Assembly (NCBI RefSeq): GCF_000517025.1
Contig: NZ_KI912097.1
Location: 509,496 to 573,495 of the forward strand
DNA from: Halonatronum saccharophilum DSM 13868
GTDB taxonomy: Bacteria; Bacillota; Halanaerobiia; Halobacteroidales; Halobacteroidaceae
Direction: 5' to 3'
DNA length: 64,000 nucleotides
How positions within the stretch are numbered: position 1 is the stretch's first letter; the number at the start of each line of letters is the position of its first letter. Both the position numbers and the translations under genes were made by a program. Positions 40,734 through 49,809 of the stretch are shown here, piece after piece. The notes below the pieces were generated by a model that searched no databases, was not told where the DNA came from, and saw only the letters and a program-made list of their open reading frames with translations.

Positions 40734-41183
40734 ATGAAAGAAAGTAAAGTAGAGAGTTTTGAATTAGATCATACAAAGGTGGAAGCGCCCTATATTAGAG
40801 AGGCGGTAGTTTATGAGAATGAGGAGTTTGGAGTGGTGAGTAAATATGATATTAGAGTAGCTCAGCCAAACCAAGATTTCTTGGCCCCAGGTATTATTCA
40901 CTCTATGGAGCATCTTTTAGCTTATAATATTAGAGATATTATCCCAGGGGTAATTGATTTATCTCCAATGGGATGCTTAACTGGATTTTATCTAACCCTT
41001 TTTGGAAGAAGAGATATAAATCTTATTAGAGCAAAAATTGTAGAGACCTTTGAAGAGGCTAGTAAGACTGAAGAGGTTCCAGCTACTAATGAGGTTCAGT
41101 GTGGAAATTATAGATTGCATAATCCAGAGCTTGCTAAGGTCAGATTGGCCCAATTTGCTGATAATATAAAGAAGAAACTCTAG
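40734..41183 (+). CDS. luxS: S-ribosylhomocysteine lyase (AI-2 synthase)
   Basis: 149 residues. Splits S-ribosylhomocysteine into homocysteine and the AI-2 precursor. The metal site is complete: His56-Ser-Met-Glu59-His60 and Cys123 (VQCGNY); Cys81 in MGCLTGFYL is the catalytic residue. AAGAAGGAG precedes ATG 40734. No pfs/mtnN gene nearby. Confidence 0.97.
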   Translation: MKESKVESFELDHTKVEAPYIREAVVYENEEFGVVSKYDIRVAQPNQDFLAPGIIHSMEHLLAYNIRDIIPGVIDLSPMGCLTGFYLTLFGRRDINLIRAKIVETFEEASKTEEVPATNEVQCGNYRLHNPELAKVRLAQFADNIKKKL

Positions 41184-41281
41184 ATTTAATTGCAGGAATT
41201 TTCACCTTTAGATAGAATATTTTAATTAAGAGATTATTTAAGTGCTAATAATCTCAATAATTAATCTGGTGGTGATTATAA

Positions 41282-42037
41282 ATGAAAAGAGATTATAAAA
41301 TTATTATATTAGTAACATTATTGGTAGGGGCTATAATCGTTAGTTCTTCTTTTATAGCTTTAGCAAATTCCGATGATGGATTGACTGACTATCAAAGGGG
41401 ATTAAGGCATTTTAGAGCAGGGGAATATGAGGAAGCAATTCCAGAGTTAATTAAAGCTATTTCTGATAGCTCTGGACAGATGTATCCTCATTATATTTTA
41501 GGTCTTAGTTATAGATATACCGGCCAACTAGAGGCTGCTAAAACTCAGCTAAAAGCAGCTCATAAGGCTAATCCTAGCCATTATCGTGTTATGGTTAATC
41601 TAGGAAGAGTTTATTTGGATTTAAGGGAGAATGATGAGGCAATAGAGATATTAGAAAAGTCTATTGAAGCTAATGATTCCTTTGCCGATGCTTATAATGT
41701 CCTAGGTAGGGCTTATATGAATAAAGGGAACTATGAAAGAGCAATTGATAATTATATAGAAGCTAGTGAGTTAAATCCTAAAAATTATTATGTTTTAAAT
41801 AATTTAGGTTTTGCTTATATTAGTACTGGAAGATATGCAGATGCTATACCTGTTTTAGAGAGGGCTACTGCGTTAAATCAACAACTTCCTTATATCTATA
41901 ATAATTTAGGTATCTCTTATGAAAATGAAGGAGATCTAGTTGGTGCCAAGCAAGCTTATCAGAAAGCTTTAGAGATAGATCCTAATTACAGTAGAGCAGA
42001 GGTTAATTTAAATAGAGTTGAGAGAATGTTAAATTAA
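41282..42037 (+). CDS. TPR-repeat protein with N-terminal signal/anchor
   Basis: 251 residues. Membrane segment at about 6-28, then six tetratricopeptide repeats from about 38 to 248 (YQRGLRHFRAGEYEEAIPEL, YVLNNLGFAYISTGRYADAI, YIYNNLGISYENEGDLVGAK). A protein-interaction scaffold outside the membrane; partner unknown. It follows luxS by 98 nt, with a GAGATTATT/AATAATCTC hairpin (41232-41258) in between. CTGGTGGTG precedes the ATG. Confidence 0.85.
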   Translation: MKRDYKIIILVTLLVGAIIVSSSFIALANSDDGLTDYQRGLRHFRAGEYEEAIPELIKAISDSSGQMYPHYILGLSYRYTGQLEAAKTQLKAAHKANPSHYRVMVNLGRVYLDLRENDEAIEILEKSIEANDSFADAYNVLGRAYMNKGNYERAIDNYIEASELNPKNYYVLNNLGFAYISTGRYADAIPVLERATALNQQLPYIYNNLGISYENEGDLVGAKQAYQKALEIDPNYSRAEVNLNRVERMLN

Positions 42038-42045
42038 TGATTGTT

Positions 42046-42077
42046 GGCCCTTAACCTGTACAGGTTAAGGGCCTTTT
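42046..42077 (+). terminator. Terminator after the TPR gene
   Basis: GGCCCTTAACCTG / CAGGTTAAGGGCC perfect stem with TA loop, then TTTT. The following 42078-42351 gap is A+T rich; I see no certain promoter or riboswitch in it. Confidence 0.9.
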
Positions 42078-42351
42078 GGATTATGTTATTATCTAATTCG
42101 ATTTATAGAAGAACCGATGATTTTAATTTTAAGTTCAAGATTTAATAGCAGATAATATAAAAGGTTTTGCTATGATAAGCATTAAAAAGTAATGCTAACA
42201 AAGTATATTTTAAGTGTGTAGGTGGTGTTTTTTTATATATTTATAGATAAAAAATTACGATTTTATAGAGGAATATAAAATTTGGTGTTGAATTTGTGTT
42301 AATGGTAGTTAAGAATGTTTTAAAATTAAATTAATCTCTAGGAGGGTGAAA

Positions 42352-43476
42352 ATGAAAAAAACAATTTTAATGTTATTAGTATTATTAATGTTAACATCAT
42401 TGTTAGTTGGTTGTGGAGGAGAAGAAGAAGTAACAACCGAAGAAGGTTTAAAAGTAGGAATTGTATTATCAAGTGGTGGAAAAGGTGATATGTCTTTTAA
42501 TGATTCAGCTTTAAGAGGATTAGAAAGGGCTAAAGAAGATGGGCTGATTGCCGATTTTCAATATATGGAGCCTCGTGAAACTGCTGAAGCAGAGAGAAAC
42601 TTACGTTTTTTAGCAAGTAATAACTTTGATTTAGTTATTGGAGTAGGTTTTATGCAAGAAGATGATATTGCACTAGTTTCTAGTGAGTTTCCTGAAACTA
42701 AATTCGCTATTATCGATGCTGTAGTAGAAAATGATAATGTTGCATCTTTGGTTTTTGCTGAGCATGAAGGTTCATTTTTAGCAGGAGCTTTTGCGGCTTT
42801 AATGACAACTCGTAATGAGCTTGATGGTATTAAAGAGGATACTGTAGTTGGGTTTTTAGGTGGTATGGATATGCCATTAATCCGTAAGTTTGAGCTAGGT
42901 TATACAAGTGGAGTTGATTATATTAATGAAGTTAAAGGTACTGATGTAAGTTATAGAGTTGCTTATGCTGGAAGTTCACCAGCCGCTTTTAATGATCCAG
43001 CAACAGGTCAAGAGATTGCTTTATCTCAATATGATGCTGGAGCAGATATTATTTATCATGCTTCTGGTGGAACTGGTGGTGGATTATTTAGAGCTGCCCA
43101 AAGTAGAGGTTTATATGCTATTGGTGTAGATTCAGATCAAGATTGGGTTGCTTCTGGTAATGTCTTAACTAGTATGCAAAAGAGAGTTGACAACTCTGTT
43201 TATGATACGGTATTAGCAATTACAGAGGATAGATTTGAAGCTGGTATTCAAGTTTATGGATTAGAGAGTGCAGGAGTAGCTTTATCCCCATTAGATAGAG
43301 TGGGTGTAACAGTTGAAGAAGCATATGAAATGGGTAATATAAGCGAAGAGGATTTAGCAAGAGTTAAGGATATGAAAGAGATGATTCCTCAAGATATTAT
43401 TGATGAGATCGAAGAAATTAGAGAAAAAATTATTTCTGGTGATATTGTAGTGCCAGATTATATGTCACAAAATTAG
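42352..43476 (+). CDS. BMP-family nucleoside-binding lipoprotein
   Basis: 374 residues from ATG 42352 (AGGAGG 6 nt upstream; GTG 42346 is part of the ribosome site). Lipobox LLVGC with Cys21. The family start VGIVLSSGGKGDMSFNDSALRGL and HASGGTGGGLFRAAQSRG, IGVDSDQDW, TSMQKRVDNSVYD are those of BMP/Med/PnrA proteins, which bind purine nucleosides. First gene of a four-gene importer with the ATPase and two permeases; the separating hairpin may raise its level over theirs. Confidence 0.93.
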   Translation: MKKTILMLLVLLMLTSLLVGCGGEEEVTTEEGLKVGIVLSSGGKGDMSFNDSALRGLERAKEDGLIADFQYMEPRETAEAERNLRFLASNNFDLVIGVGFMQEDDIALVSSEFPETKFAIIDAVVENDNVASLVFAEHEGSFLAGAFAALMTTRNELDGIKEDTVVGFLGGMDMPLIRKFELGYTSGVDYINEVKGTDVSYRVAYAGSSPAAFNDPATGQEIALSQYDAGADIIYHASGGTGGGLFRAAQSRGLYAIGVDSDQDWVASGNVLTSMQKRVDNSVYDTVLAITEDRFEAGIQVYGLESAGVALSPLDRVGVTVEEAYEMGNISEEDLARVKDMKEMIPQDIIDEIEEIREKIISGDIVVPDYMSQN

Positions 43477-43491
43477 CATATATGTCTAATT

Positions 43492-43535
43492 ATAAACAAG
43501 TTGCTAAATGAATTTAGCAACTTGTTTATAATTTC
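43492..43535 (+). terminator. Partial terminator between binding protein and ATPase genes
   Basis: 17-bp perfect stem ATAAACAAGTTGCTAAA with TGAA loop, followed by AATTTCTTT. Common after binding-protein genes to give unequal expression. Confidence 0.75.
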
Positions 43536-43561
43536 TTTATCTTTAGTAGGGAGGTCTAAAA

Positions 43562-45091
43562 ATGGGAAAGATTCTACAAATGAAAAATATTACCAAAAGG
43601 TTTCCTGGTGTTTTAGCCAATGATAGGGTTAACCTGGATTTAGAAGCTGGTGAAATACATGCATTAATTGGAGAAAATGGTGCTGGAAAATCTACTTTAA
43701 TGAGTATTTTATTTGGTATTTATAAGCAAAATGAAGGGGAAATTTATTATAAGGGCCAAAAGTTAGATATTAACAATCCTAATGATGCTATTGATGCTGG
43801 AATAGGTATGGTTCACCAGCATTTTATGTTAGTTCCTACTTTAACTGTAACAGAAAATATTATTTTGGGATCTGAACCTACTAAATCTTTAGGGAGAATT
43901 GATATTGATAAAGCAGTTGCTAAGGTAAGAAAGCTTTCTCAAGAGTATGGTTTAGAAGTTGATCCTTTAGCTAAAATTAAGGATATATCTGTTGGTATGG
44001 AGCAAAGAGTAGAAATTTTAAAGGTTTTATATCGTCAAGCTGAAGTTTTAATCTTTGATGAACCTACAGCAGTGTTAACTCCTCAAGAGGTAGAAGGTCT
44101 ATATAAGATAATGTATAATTTAATCGATCAGGGGAAATCGATTATTTTTATTACTCATAAGTTAAAAGAGGTCTTATCTGTTTCTGATCATATTACTGTA
44201 TTAAGAAAGGGTAAGTCAATTGGTACAGTAGAGACTGCACAAGCTTCTGAAAGAGAGTTGGCCCAAATGATGGTAGGTAGAGAAGTTTTGTTAGAGGTTG
44301 ACAAGGAACCTGCTAATCTAGGTGATGTTAGAGTTGAGGTTAAAGGTTTAAATCTTAATGATAATAAAGGAGTTAAAGTTTTAGATGATATAAATTTCCA
44401 AATTAGAGAAGGCGAAATTTTGGGCATTGCAGGAGTAGAAGGTAATGGTCAAAGTGAGTTGGTTGAAGTTTTAACGGGTTTAACTAAGGCTACTGAAGGT
44501 ATCTTTAAATTAGAGGGCCAAGAACTATTAAATTCTACAGCACGTAATATTAGAGAAGCTAAAGTTGGTCATATTCCTGAGGATAGGCATAAACATGGTT
44601 TGGTTTTAGATTATTCAGTTGAAGATAATTTAGTTTTAGGACACCATTATAAAGATCCATTTGCTAAAGGAATCAACTTTGATTTTAATGCCTTAGAAGA
44701 TAATGCTAAGCGTTTAATTAAAGAGTATGATATTCGTCCAGCTAATAAAGATGCTAAGGTAAAATCTTTTTCTGGAGGGAATCAACAAAAGGTTATTGTA
44801 GCACGTGAATTTGACTTTGGCCCAGAATTATTAATAGCTTCTCAACCAACCCGAGGAGTTGATATTGGTGCCATTGAATTTATTCACAAAAGAATAATTG
44901 AACAAAGAGATGCTGGTAAGGCTGTTTTAGTAATCTCAGCTGAATTATCAGAGATTATGTCTTTAAGTGATCGAATTGCTGTTATGTATGAAGGGAGAAT
45001 AGTTGACATAGTAGAAGCTGATAAAGTAACTAAAGAAGAGTTAGGTTTATTAATGACAGGTGGAAGCAAGTCGAAGGAGGAATCAAAATAA
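43562..45091 (+). CDS. Nucleoside ABC transporter, double ATP-binding protein
   Basis: 509 residues with two nucleotide-binding halves. The first has GENGAGKST, a diverged signature (DISVGMEQRVEIL) and LIFDEPTAVLTP; the second has VEGNGQSE, FSGGNQQKVIVAREF and ASQPTRGVDIG. This asymmetric pattern is the rule in the BMP-linked (YufO/RnsB-like) and ribose ATPases. GGGAGGTCTAAA precedes ATG 43562. The permease gene starts on its last base. Confidence 0.93.
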   Translation: MGKILQMKNITKRFPGVLANDRVNLDLEAGEIHALIGENGAGKSTLMSILFGIYKQNEGEIYYKGQKLDINNPNDAIDAGIGMVHQHFMLVPTLTVTENIILGSEPTKSLGRIDIDKAVAKVRKLSQEYGLEVDPLAKIKDISVGMEQRVEILKVLYRQAEVLIFDEPTAVLTPQEVEGLYKIMYNLIDQGKSIIFITHKLKEVLSVSDHITVLRKGKSIGTVETAQASERELAQMMVGREVLLEVDKEPANLGDVRVEVKGLNLNDNKGVKVLDDINFQIREGEILGIAGVEGNGQSELVEVLTGLTKATEGIFKLEGQELLNSTARNIREAKVGHIPEDRHKHGLVLDYSVEDNLVLGHHYKDPFAKGINFDFNALEDNAKRLIKEYDIRPANKDAKVKSFSGGNQQKVIVAREFDFGPELLIASQPTRGVDIGAIEFIHKRIIEQRDAGKAVLVISAELSEIMSLSDRIAVMYEGRIVDIVEADKVTKEELGLLMTGGSKSKEESK

Positions 45092-46152
45092 TGTCAGGCA
45101 TAGAGTGGAATAAAGTTTTAAAAGAAATGGCTATTTCTTTAGTAGCTATATTTTCTTCATTTATAATTGGTGCTATTGTGGTTTTATTATCAGGTTATAA
45201 CCCTATTCAAGCTTATCATGCTTTGTTATATGGAGCTTTTGGTAGTTTGAATAATATAGCAGACACATTACTTGCTACTACCCCTCTTATTTTTACGGGA
45301 ATGGCAGTAGCTTTTGCTTTTAGGTGTGGTCTATTTAATATTGGTGGAGAAGGTCAGCTATTGGTAGGAGGGTTGACTGCTGCTTGGGTAGGTACATTTC
45401 AAGGTATTCCTATGTTAATTCATTTACCTTTGACTGTTATGGCAGCTATGCTTGCTGGTGCATTATGGGTCTTTATTCCAGCTATCTTAAAAGCCAAGTT
45501 GGGTGTACATGAAGTAATAACTACAATAATGTTTAACTATATCGCTTATAGTTTAGTAGCTTATATAAGCTTAAAAGTTTTGGCTAGACCTGGAACTGTA
45601 CAAACTCATACTATTGAAGAAAGTGCTAAGTTTTGGAGATTTTCAAATTTGATAGACATGCATTCATACCTTAATATTGGTTTTGTAATTGCTTTAGCGG
45701 TTTTAGTTATTGTTTACTATTTACTGTGGAAGACAACTATTGGTTATGAAATTAGAGCTGTAGGTATTAGTCCTGATGCTGCTGAATATGGAGGGATTAA
45801 TTCTGCTCGTAATATAGTAATAGCTTTGATGATTAGTGGTATGTTAGCAGGATTGGCTGGCGCTGAAAGGGCTTTAGGTTTATTTTATAATTATCGTAGT
45901 GGTTTTTCTGCTGAGTATGGCTTTACAGGTATTGCGGTTGCTTTGTTGGGAAGAAATCATCCCCTTGGTGTATTATTAGCAGCTTTATTATTTGGAATTT
46001 TATCTAATGGTAGAACTTATATGAATATGATGGCTGGTGTTCCTGTTGATTTAGTTGTAATTTTACAGGCAGTTATCATCTTATTTGTATCGGCTGATTT
46101 GGTGTTTAGAAGGTTATTTAAATTTAAGAAAAACGGAAAGGGGGATGAGTGA
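45091..46152 (+). CDS. Nucleoside ABC transporter permease 1
   Basis: 353 residues, about 8-10 membrane segments. FRCGLFNIGGEGQLLVGGL and ARNIVIALMISGMLAGLAGAERALG are the family marks of YufP/RnsC-like permeases. The start codon at 45091 overlaps the last base of the ATPase stop codon; AAGGAGGAATC upstream. Confidence 0.92.
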   Translation: MSGIEWNKVLKEMAISLVAIFSSFIIGAIVVLLSGYNPIQAYHALLYGAFGSLNNIADTLLATTPLIFTGMAVAFAFRCGLFNIGGEGQLLVGGLTAAWVGTFQGIPMLIHLPLTVMAAMLAGALWVFIPAILKAKLGVHEVITTIMFNYIAYSLVAYISLKVLARPGTVQTHTIEESAKFWRFSNLIDMHSYLNIGFVIALAVLVIVYYLLWKTTIGYEIRAVGISPDAAEYGGINSARNIVIALMISGMLAGLAGAERALGLFYNYRSGFSAEYGFTGIAVALLGRNHPLGVLLAALLFGILSNGRTYMNMMAGVPVDLVVILQAVIILFVSADLVFRRLFKFKKNGKGDE

Positions 46153-47042
46153 TGGATATTTTGACCCAGATATTTAATTTACAGACCCTTTATGCAACAA
46201 TAAGAATGGCTACACCATTAGTTATAGCAGCTATTGGAGGAATCTTTTGTGAAAGGTCTGGAATAATTAATATTGCTTTAGAAGGTATGATGTTAATGGG
46301 AGCTTTTATAGCAGTCTTGATTAGCTATTTTACAGGTAGCCCTTGGTTAGGACTAATTGGTGCTACAGTTTTTGGTGGTGTTTTTGCTGTTATTCATGCT
46401 TTTGTTAGTATAAAATATCACGCTGATCAGGTTGTTAGTGGAGTAGCGTTAAATATGTTAGCAGCAGGAGGAACAGTATTTTTATTAAATGTATTCTTTA
46501 ATACTTCTGGAACTTCACCAGCAGTTAATTCTTTGCCTTACTGGGGTCCTTTTAAACCAACAGTTTATTTTGGTCTTTTATTTGTTTTAGTAGCCCATTA
46601 TGTAATATTTCACACTACTTTTGGTCTTAGGGTAAGGTCAATTGGAGAACACCCTCATGCAGCTGATTCAGTTGGTATAAATGTAGAGTTAACTAGGTAT
46701 ATATGTGTTATTATTAGTGGTATGTTGGCTGGTTTTGCTGGAGCTCATCTATCTTTGGGTGTGCTAAATATCTTTAGAGAAGGGATGACAGCAGGAAGAG
46801 GGTTTATAGCTTTAGCAGCTATGATTTTTGGAAAATGGACTCCTTTTGGAGCTTTAGGAGCAGGGTTGTTATTTGGTTTTTTCCAAGCAGTACAAATACG
46901 CTTACAAGGATTTGCAATTCCTAGTGAATTTGTACAAATGATACCTTATATCTTTACTGTAGTTGCTTTAGCTGGAGTTATTGGTAGAGCTACTCCACCA
47001 GCGGCAATTGGTAAGCCATTTAAGAAAAATAATAGGAGTTAA
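46152..47042 (+). CDS. Nucleoside ABC transporter permease 2
   Basis: 296 residues from ATG 46152 (AAAGGGGGATGAG upstream), which shares its A with the TGA of permease 1. Marks: RSGIINIALEGMMLMGAF, YHADQVVSGVALNMLA, VRSIGEHPHAADSVGIN, GMTAGRGFIALAAMIFG, typical of YufQ/RnsD. The pair forms the heterodimeric channel. A tRNA follows after its own promoter. Confidence 0.92.
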   Translation: MDILTQIFNLQTLYATIRMATPLVIAAIGGIFCERSGIINIALEGMMLMGAFIAVLISYFTGSPWLGLIGATVFGGVFAVIHAFVSIKYHADQVVSGVALNMLAAGGTVFLLNVFFNTSGTSPAVNSLPYWGPFKPTVYFGLLFVLVAHYVIFHTTFGLRVRSIGEHPHAADSVGINVELTRYICVIISGMLAGFAGAHLSLGVLNIFREGMTAGRGFIALAAMIFGKWTPFGALGAGLLFGFFQAVQIRLQGFAIPSEFVQMIPYIFTVVALAGVIGRATPPAAIGKPFKKNNRS

Positions 47043-47058
47043 TATTTCTAATTAAAAC

Positions 47059-47087
47059 TTGCATTTTATAAAAAAATCATTTATAAT
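47059..47087 (+). promoter_or_regulatory. Promoter of tRNA-Arg
   Basis: TTGCAT (47059-47064), exact 17-nt spacer, TATAAT (47082-47087), 13 nt before the mature 5' end. Confidence 0.75.
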
Positions 47088-47100
47088 TTTTAATAGTTGT

Positions 47101-47177
47101 GGGGCTATAGCTCAGTAGGATAGAGCGACAGACTCCTAATCTGTAGGCCGCAGGTTCGACTCCTGCTAGTCCCACCA
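47101..47177 (+). tRNA. tRNA-Arg (anticodon CCT)
   Basis: Full cloverleaf: acceptor GGGGCTA / TAGTCCC (one G-T), D arm AGCTC...GAGC, anticodon arm ACAGA-CTCCTAA-TCTGT giving anticodon CCT (reads AGG), T arm CAGG-TTCGACT-CCTG, discriminator A, encoded CCA at 47175-47177. AGA/AGG are heavily used in this A+T-rich genome. Confidence 0.95.
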
Positions 47178-47373
47178 TTTTATAACAGAAAACATAAAAT
47201 GTCGATTTGTTCTAATCTTTTCAAAATAAACTATATATTAATAGGATTGTTTAAAAGCTTAACCTTTTTAGGTTAAGCTTTTTTATTTCAAAAAATTTTT
47301 TAAAAATAATAATTATTTGGTATTTTATCGTATGATAAATCATAAACTATTGAAGAAGGAGGTGAGTAAATTA

Positions 47374-47703
47374 ATGAAGCAAGGTGAATATGAAATTCAT
47401 AACCACCTTCCTAAATTCGATAGAATGGAAGGTATGTTCAACAATGAGGAATTTAATAATGAAAATTCACAAGAACTAGGGTTAGGTAGGGTTTCTTTTC
47501 CTCACACTGAGGTAGAGACAGGTGTTAACACCGGCTTTAAGAATGAAGTTGCACAGATAACAGGAAGATTTAGTGATCAAGTAGTTATGGGGTCTCCTGC
47601 TACAGAGACAGAAGATATGAATATTGGACGCACTGGACTTGAAGATGTTATCGAAGCTTCTGAAGAGGAGTTAGCTAATAAGATGAAAAAAAGGGAGAAT
47701 TAA
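47374..47703 (+). CDS. Small acidic protein of unknown function
   Basis: 109 residues from ATG 47374, chosen because GGAGGTGA lies 9 nt upstream (an earlier ATG at 47317 lacks a site). Hydrophilic and Glu/Asn rich, no membrane segment, no cysteine. Segments GRVSFPHTEVETG and DQVVMGSPATETEDMNIGRTG are distinctive but I cannot place them in a family. A monocistronic gene with a strong terminator. Confidence 0.65.
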   Translation: MKQGEYEIHNHLPKFDRMEGMFNNEEFNNENSQELGLGRVSFPHTEVETGVNTGFKNEVAQITGRFSDQVVMGSPATETEDMNIGRTGLEDVIEASEEELANKMKKREN

Positions 47704-47711
47704 TTATAGAT

Positions 47712-47747
47712 AAAGATAAGATCTCGTTTGAGATCTTATCTTTTTTA
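47712..47747 (+). terminator. Terminator of the 47374 gene
   Basis: AAAGATAAGATCTC / GAGATCTTATCTTT perfect stem with GTTT loop and T-run. Confidence 0.92.
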
Positions 47748-47822
47748 TTTGTTAGCTTTAAATAAATACGTGGTTGAAAACTGGAAGAGATTATAAATTT
47801 AAGATATTTTCTTAAACCCCCT

Positions 47823-47870
47823 TGACAAAAAAGGAAAAGGATAATAAAATGGTATTGTAAGACGTCAGAC
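47823..47870 (+). promoter_or_regulatory. deoD promoter with GTYAGACGTCTGAC-type palindrome (site a)
   Basis: TTGACA (47823-47828), 17-nt spacer, TAAAAT (47846-47851 approximately), then GTAAGACGTCAGAC at 47857-47870, 12 of 14 bases matching the palindrome found before the nucleotidase and talC genes. Here it overlaps the expected transcription start, the classic place for a repressor site. Confidence 0.65.
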
Positions 47871-47916
47871 CTTTATAAAAGGATATAAAATATTAATAAT
47901 AGAATGGGGTGGTAAT

Positions 47917-48630
47917 ATGCCAATTCATGTTGAAGCAAAAGAAGGTGAAGTAGCAGAGATTGTTCTGTTACCTGGAAATCCAGAAAGGGCCAAATATATG
48001 GCTGAGAACTTCTTGGAGGATCCAAAATTGTATACAACTTATAGGAAGATGTATGGCTACACAGGTAAATTTAATGGTGTAGATGTATCAATTCAGAGTA
48101 CAGGGATGGGAGTTCCTTCAATTGCAATAGTCTTAGAGGAACTTAAGATGTTAGGAGCTAAGACATTGATTAGGGTTGGAACCTGTGGTGCTTTAAGAGA
48201 TGATTTAGAACAAGCAGATTTAATTATTGCCCAATCATCAGCAACAATTGGAAGCACAATTAATAAGATGACTTCTGATATAACATTAGCACCGCCAGCA
48301 GACTTTGAATTAATTAAAAATTTATACGAGAGTGCTATTGAATTGAATATGCCAGTTTATGTTGGTGAGATAGCAACATCAGACTTCTTTTATGGCAAAG
48401 GTGAAGATTATGCCCAAGATTTAAAGAAGATGGCTAAAAGAGGTGTCTTAGCAGTTGAGATGGAGACTGCAGCCCTTTATAACATTGCAGCAAAGTATGG
48501 ATTGAAGGCAGCTACTGTACTTACGGTATCTGACCATGTCTTCACGCAGATAAGAGCTGATAAGGAAAAGATAAAAGAAGGCGTAGATAAGATGACAAGA
48601 ATGGTTTTAGATACAGCAACGAAATTGTAG
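47917..48630 (+). CDS. deoD: Purine-nucleoside phosphorylase
   Basis: 237 residues, hexameric PNP-II type. Cleaves purine (deoxy)nucleosides with phosphate to base plus (deoxy)ribose-1P. Marks: LLPGNPERAKYMAENFLED, IQSTGMGVPSIAIVLEEL, RVGTCGALRDDL, VEMETAALYNIAAKYG, TVSDHVFT. ATG 47917 after GGGGTGGTAAT. First gene of a run with xapX, deoC and nupC. Confidence 0.96.
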   Translation: MPIHVEAKEGEVAEIVLLPGNPERAKYMAENFLEDPKLYTTYRKMYGYTGKFNGVDVSIQSTGMGVPSIAIVLEELKMLGAKTLIRVGTCGALRDDLEQADLIIAQSSATIGSTINKMTSDITLAPPADFELIKNLYESAIELNMPVYVGEIATSDFFYGKGEDYAQDLKKMAKRGVLAVEMETAALYNIAAKYGLKAATVLTVSDHVFTQIRADKEKIKEGVDKMTRMVLDTATKL

Positions 48631-48631
48631 C

Positions 48632-48712
48632 AATCAGCTATTAATCGTCAGCAGTCAGCTAAAGATTAATCCTTGCTGTTAGCTGATAGATGAAGGCTGA
48701 TACCTATAAATT
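48632..48712. repeat. Imperfect AGCTGATAG/CAGTCAGCT inverted repeat after deoD
   Basis: CAATCAGCTATTAATCGTCA and TGTTAGCTGATAGATGAAGG arms around AAAGATTAATCCTT. Looser relative of the AGCTAGTAGCT repeats. It lies in the deoD-xapX gap. Confidence 0.45.
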
Positions 48713-48776
48713 ATTTTGCTCATGAAGTTAGTGAGCGGGAGGGCGAGGGAATTAATCAAAAGAAGGAGGAGTGGAT

Positions 48777-48932
48777 ATGACTCAAATTTTAACTGCAACT
48801 ATATCTGGTCTTGCTGTAGGAGCATTGTTCTCTTTCTTGAAACTACCTGTTCCAGCGCCACCGACTATTGCTGGGGTTATGGGAGTAGCAGGAATATATT
48901 TAGGCTTTATTTTAGTAAATAGTTTAGTATAA
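48777..48932 (+). CDS. xapX: XapX-domain small membrane protein
   Basis: 51 residues from ATG 48777 with AGAAGGAGGAG upstream: TATISGLAVGALFSFLKLPV, PPTIAGVMGVAGIYLGF. Two membrane helices around a PVPAPPT turn, the XapX (DUF1427) pattern. The family is named for its link to xanthosine transport; the exact role is unknown. Its position between deoD and deoC fits a nucleoside-uptake accessory. Confidence 0.85.
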   Translation: MTQILTATISGLAVGALFSFLKLPVPAPPTIAGVMGVAGIYLGFILVNSLV

Positions 48933-48973
48933 TCTAAATTAGGTTAATCCCATAATTTACAGGAGGTAATAAG

Positions 48974-49648
48974 ATGGATAAGAACAAGATTGCTAATATG
49001 ATTGATCATACAGTTTTAAAAGCAGATACACTTAAGGAAGATGTTATCCTTAAGTGCCAAGAGGCAAAAGAATACAACTTTGCTTCTGTCTGTATAAACC
49101 CTACATTCGTCTCTTTAGTTAATAAGGAACTAGAAGGTACACCTGTAAAAGTTTGTACAGTAATTGGATTTCCTTTAGGAAATAATACAGCAGAGACTAA
49201 AGCTTTTGAAACTAAAAATGCCATTAAAAAGGGTGCAGATGAGGTCGATATGGTTATCAATATCGGGGCAGTAAAATCTGAGGCTTGGGATGTAGTTAGA
49301 GAGGATATTAGTGCTGTTGTTAAAGCAGCAGAGGGCAAGGCTATTGTTAAGGTAATTATTGAAACTTGCTATTTGACCCAAGAAGAGAAGAGGAAGGTAT
49401 GCAAAATCGCTAAAGAGGTTGGAGCAGACTTTGTTAAAACCTCTACTGGCTTTGGAAGTGGTGGAGCAACTGTAGAAGATATCACTCTAATGAGAGAGGT
49501 AGTTGGAGAAAAACTAGGAGTTAAAGCTTCTGGAGGAGTAAGAAGTATAGAAGATGCCCAAGCTATGATTGAAGCCGGAGCTACTCGAATTGGTGCTAGC
49601 TCTGGAGTTAAAATTATAGATGGTATAGAGGTGACAGAAGGGTATTAA
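48974..49648 (+). CDS. deoC: Deoxyribose-phosphate aldolase
   Basis: 224 residues, class I aldolase TIM barrel. Splits deoxyribose-5P to acetaldehyde and glyceraldehyde-3[37 protein letters not shown] and [14 protein letters not shown] (Schiff-base lysine) are family marks. ACAGGAGGTAAT precedes ATG 48974. A phosphopentomutase gene (deoB), needed to link DeoD to DeoC, is not in this window. Confidence 0.96.
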   Translation: MDKNKIANMIDHTVLKADTLKEDVILKCQEAKEYNFASVCINPTFVSLVNKELEGTPVKVCTVIGFPLGNNTAETKAFETKNAIKKGADEVDMVINIGAVKSEAWDVVREDISAVVKAAEGKAIVKVIIETCYLTQEEKRKVCKIAKEVGADFVKTSTGFGSGGATVEDITLMREVVGEKLGVKASGGVRSIEDAQAMIEAGATRIGASSGVKIIDGIEVTEGY

Positions 49649-49667
49649 TATCTTTATACCAACACTG

Positions 49668-49760
49668 TTAGGCGCTATATAATATAATAGTTATTGTGCT
49701 TTAAAGAACTTTATATCTTAAATATAGTCAGAAGATTGCGCCTAATAATCAATAACTATT
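49668..49760 (+). promoter_or_regulatory. Interleaved inverted repeats in the nupC leader
   Basis: TTAGGCGC (49668-49675) pairs with GCGCCTAA (49738-49745); AATAGTTATTG (49686-49696) pairs with CAATAACTATT (49750-49760). The order A-B-A'-B' means a pseudoknot or two exclusive folds. The site lies between deoC and nupC. Confidence 0.5.
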
Positions 49761-49809
49761 AATAACCCTTTTTAAAATAATTAAATTAACAGAGAGGGGT
49801 TATTAAAAA

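Noticed and set aside
42078..42351. Purine riboswitch before the nucleoside ABC operon
   Set aside because: None of the conserved core of the purine aptamer is present in this gap.
48716..48922. 68-codon frame overlapping xapX
   Set aside because: Wrong frame with no ribosome site; the xapX frame at 48777 has a strong site and a family match.
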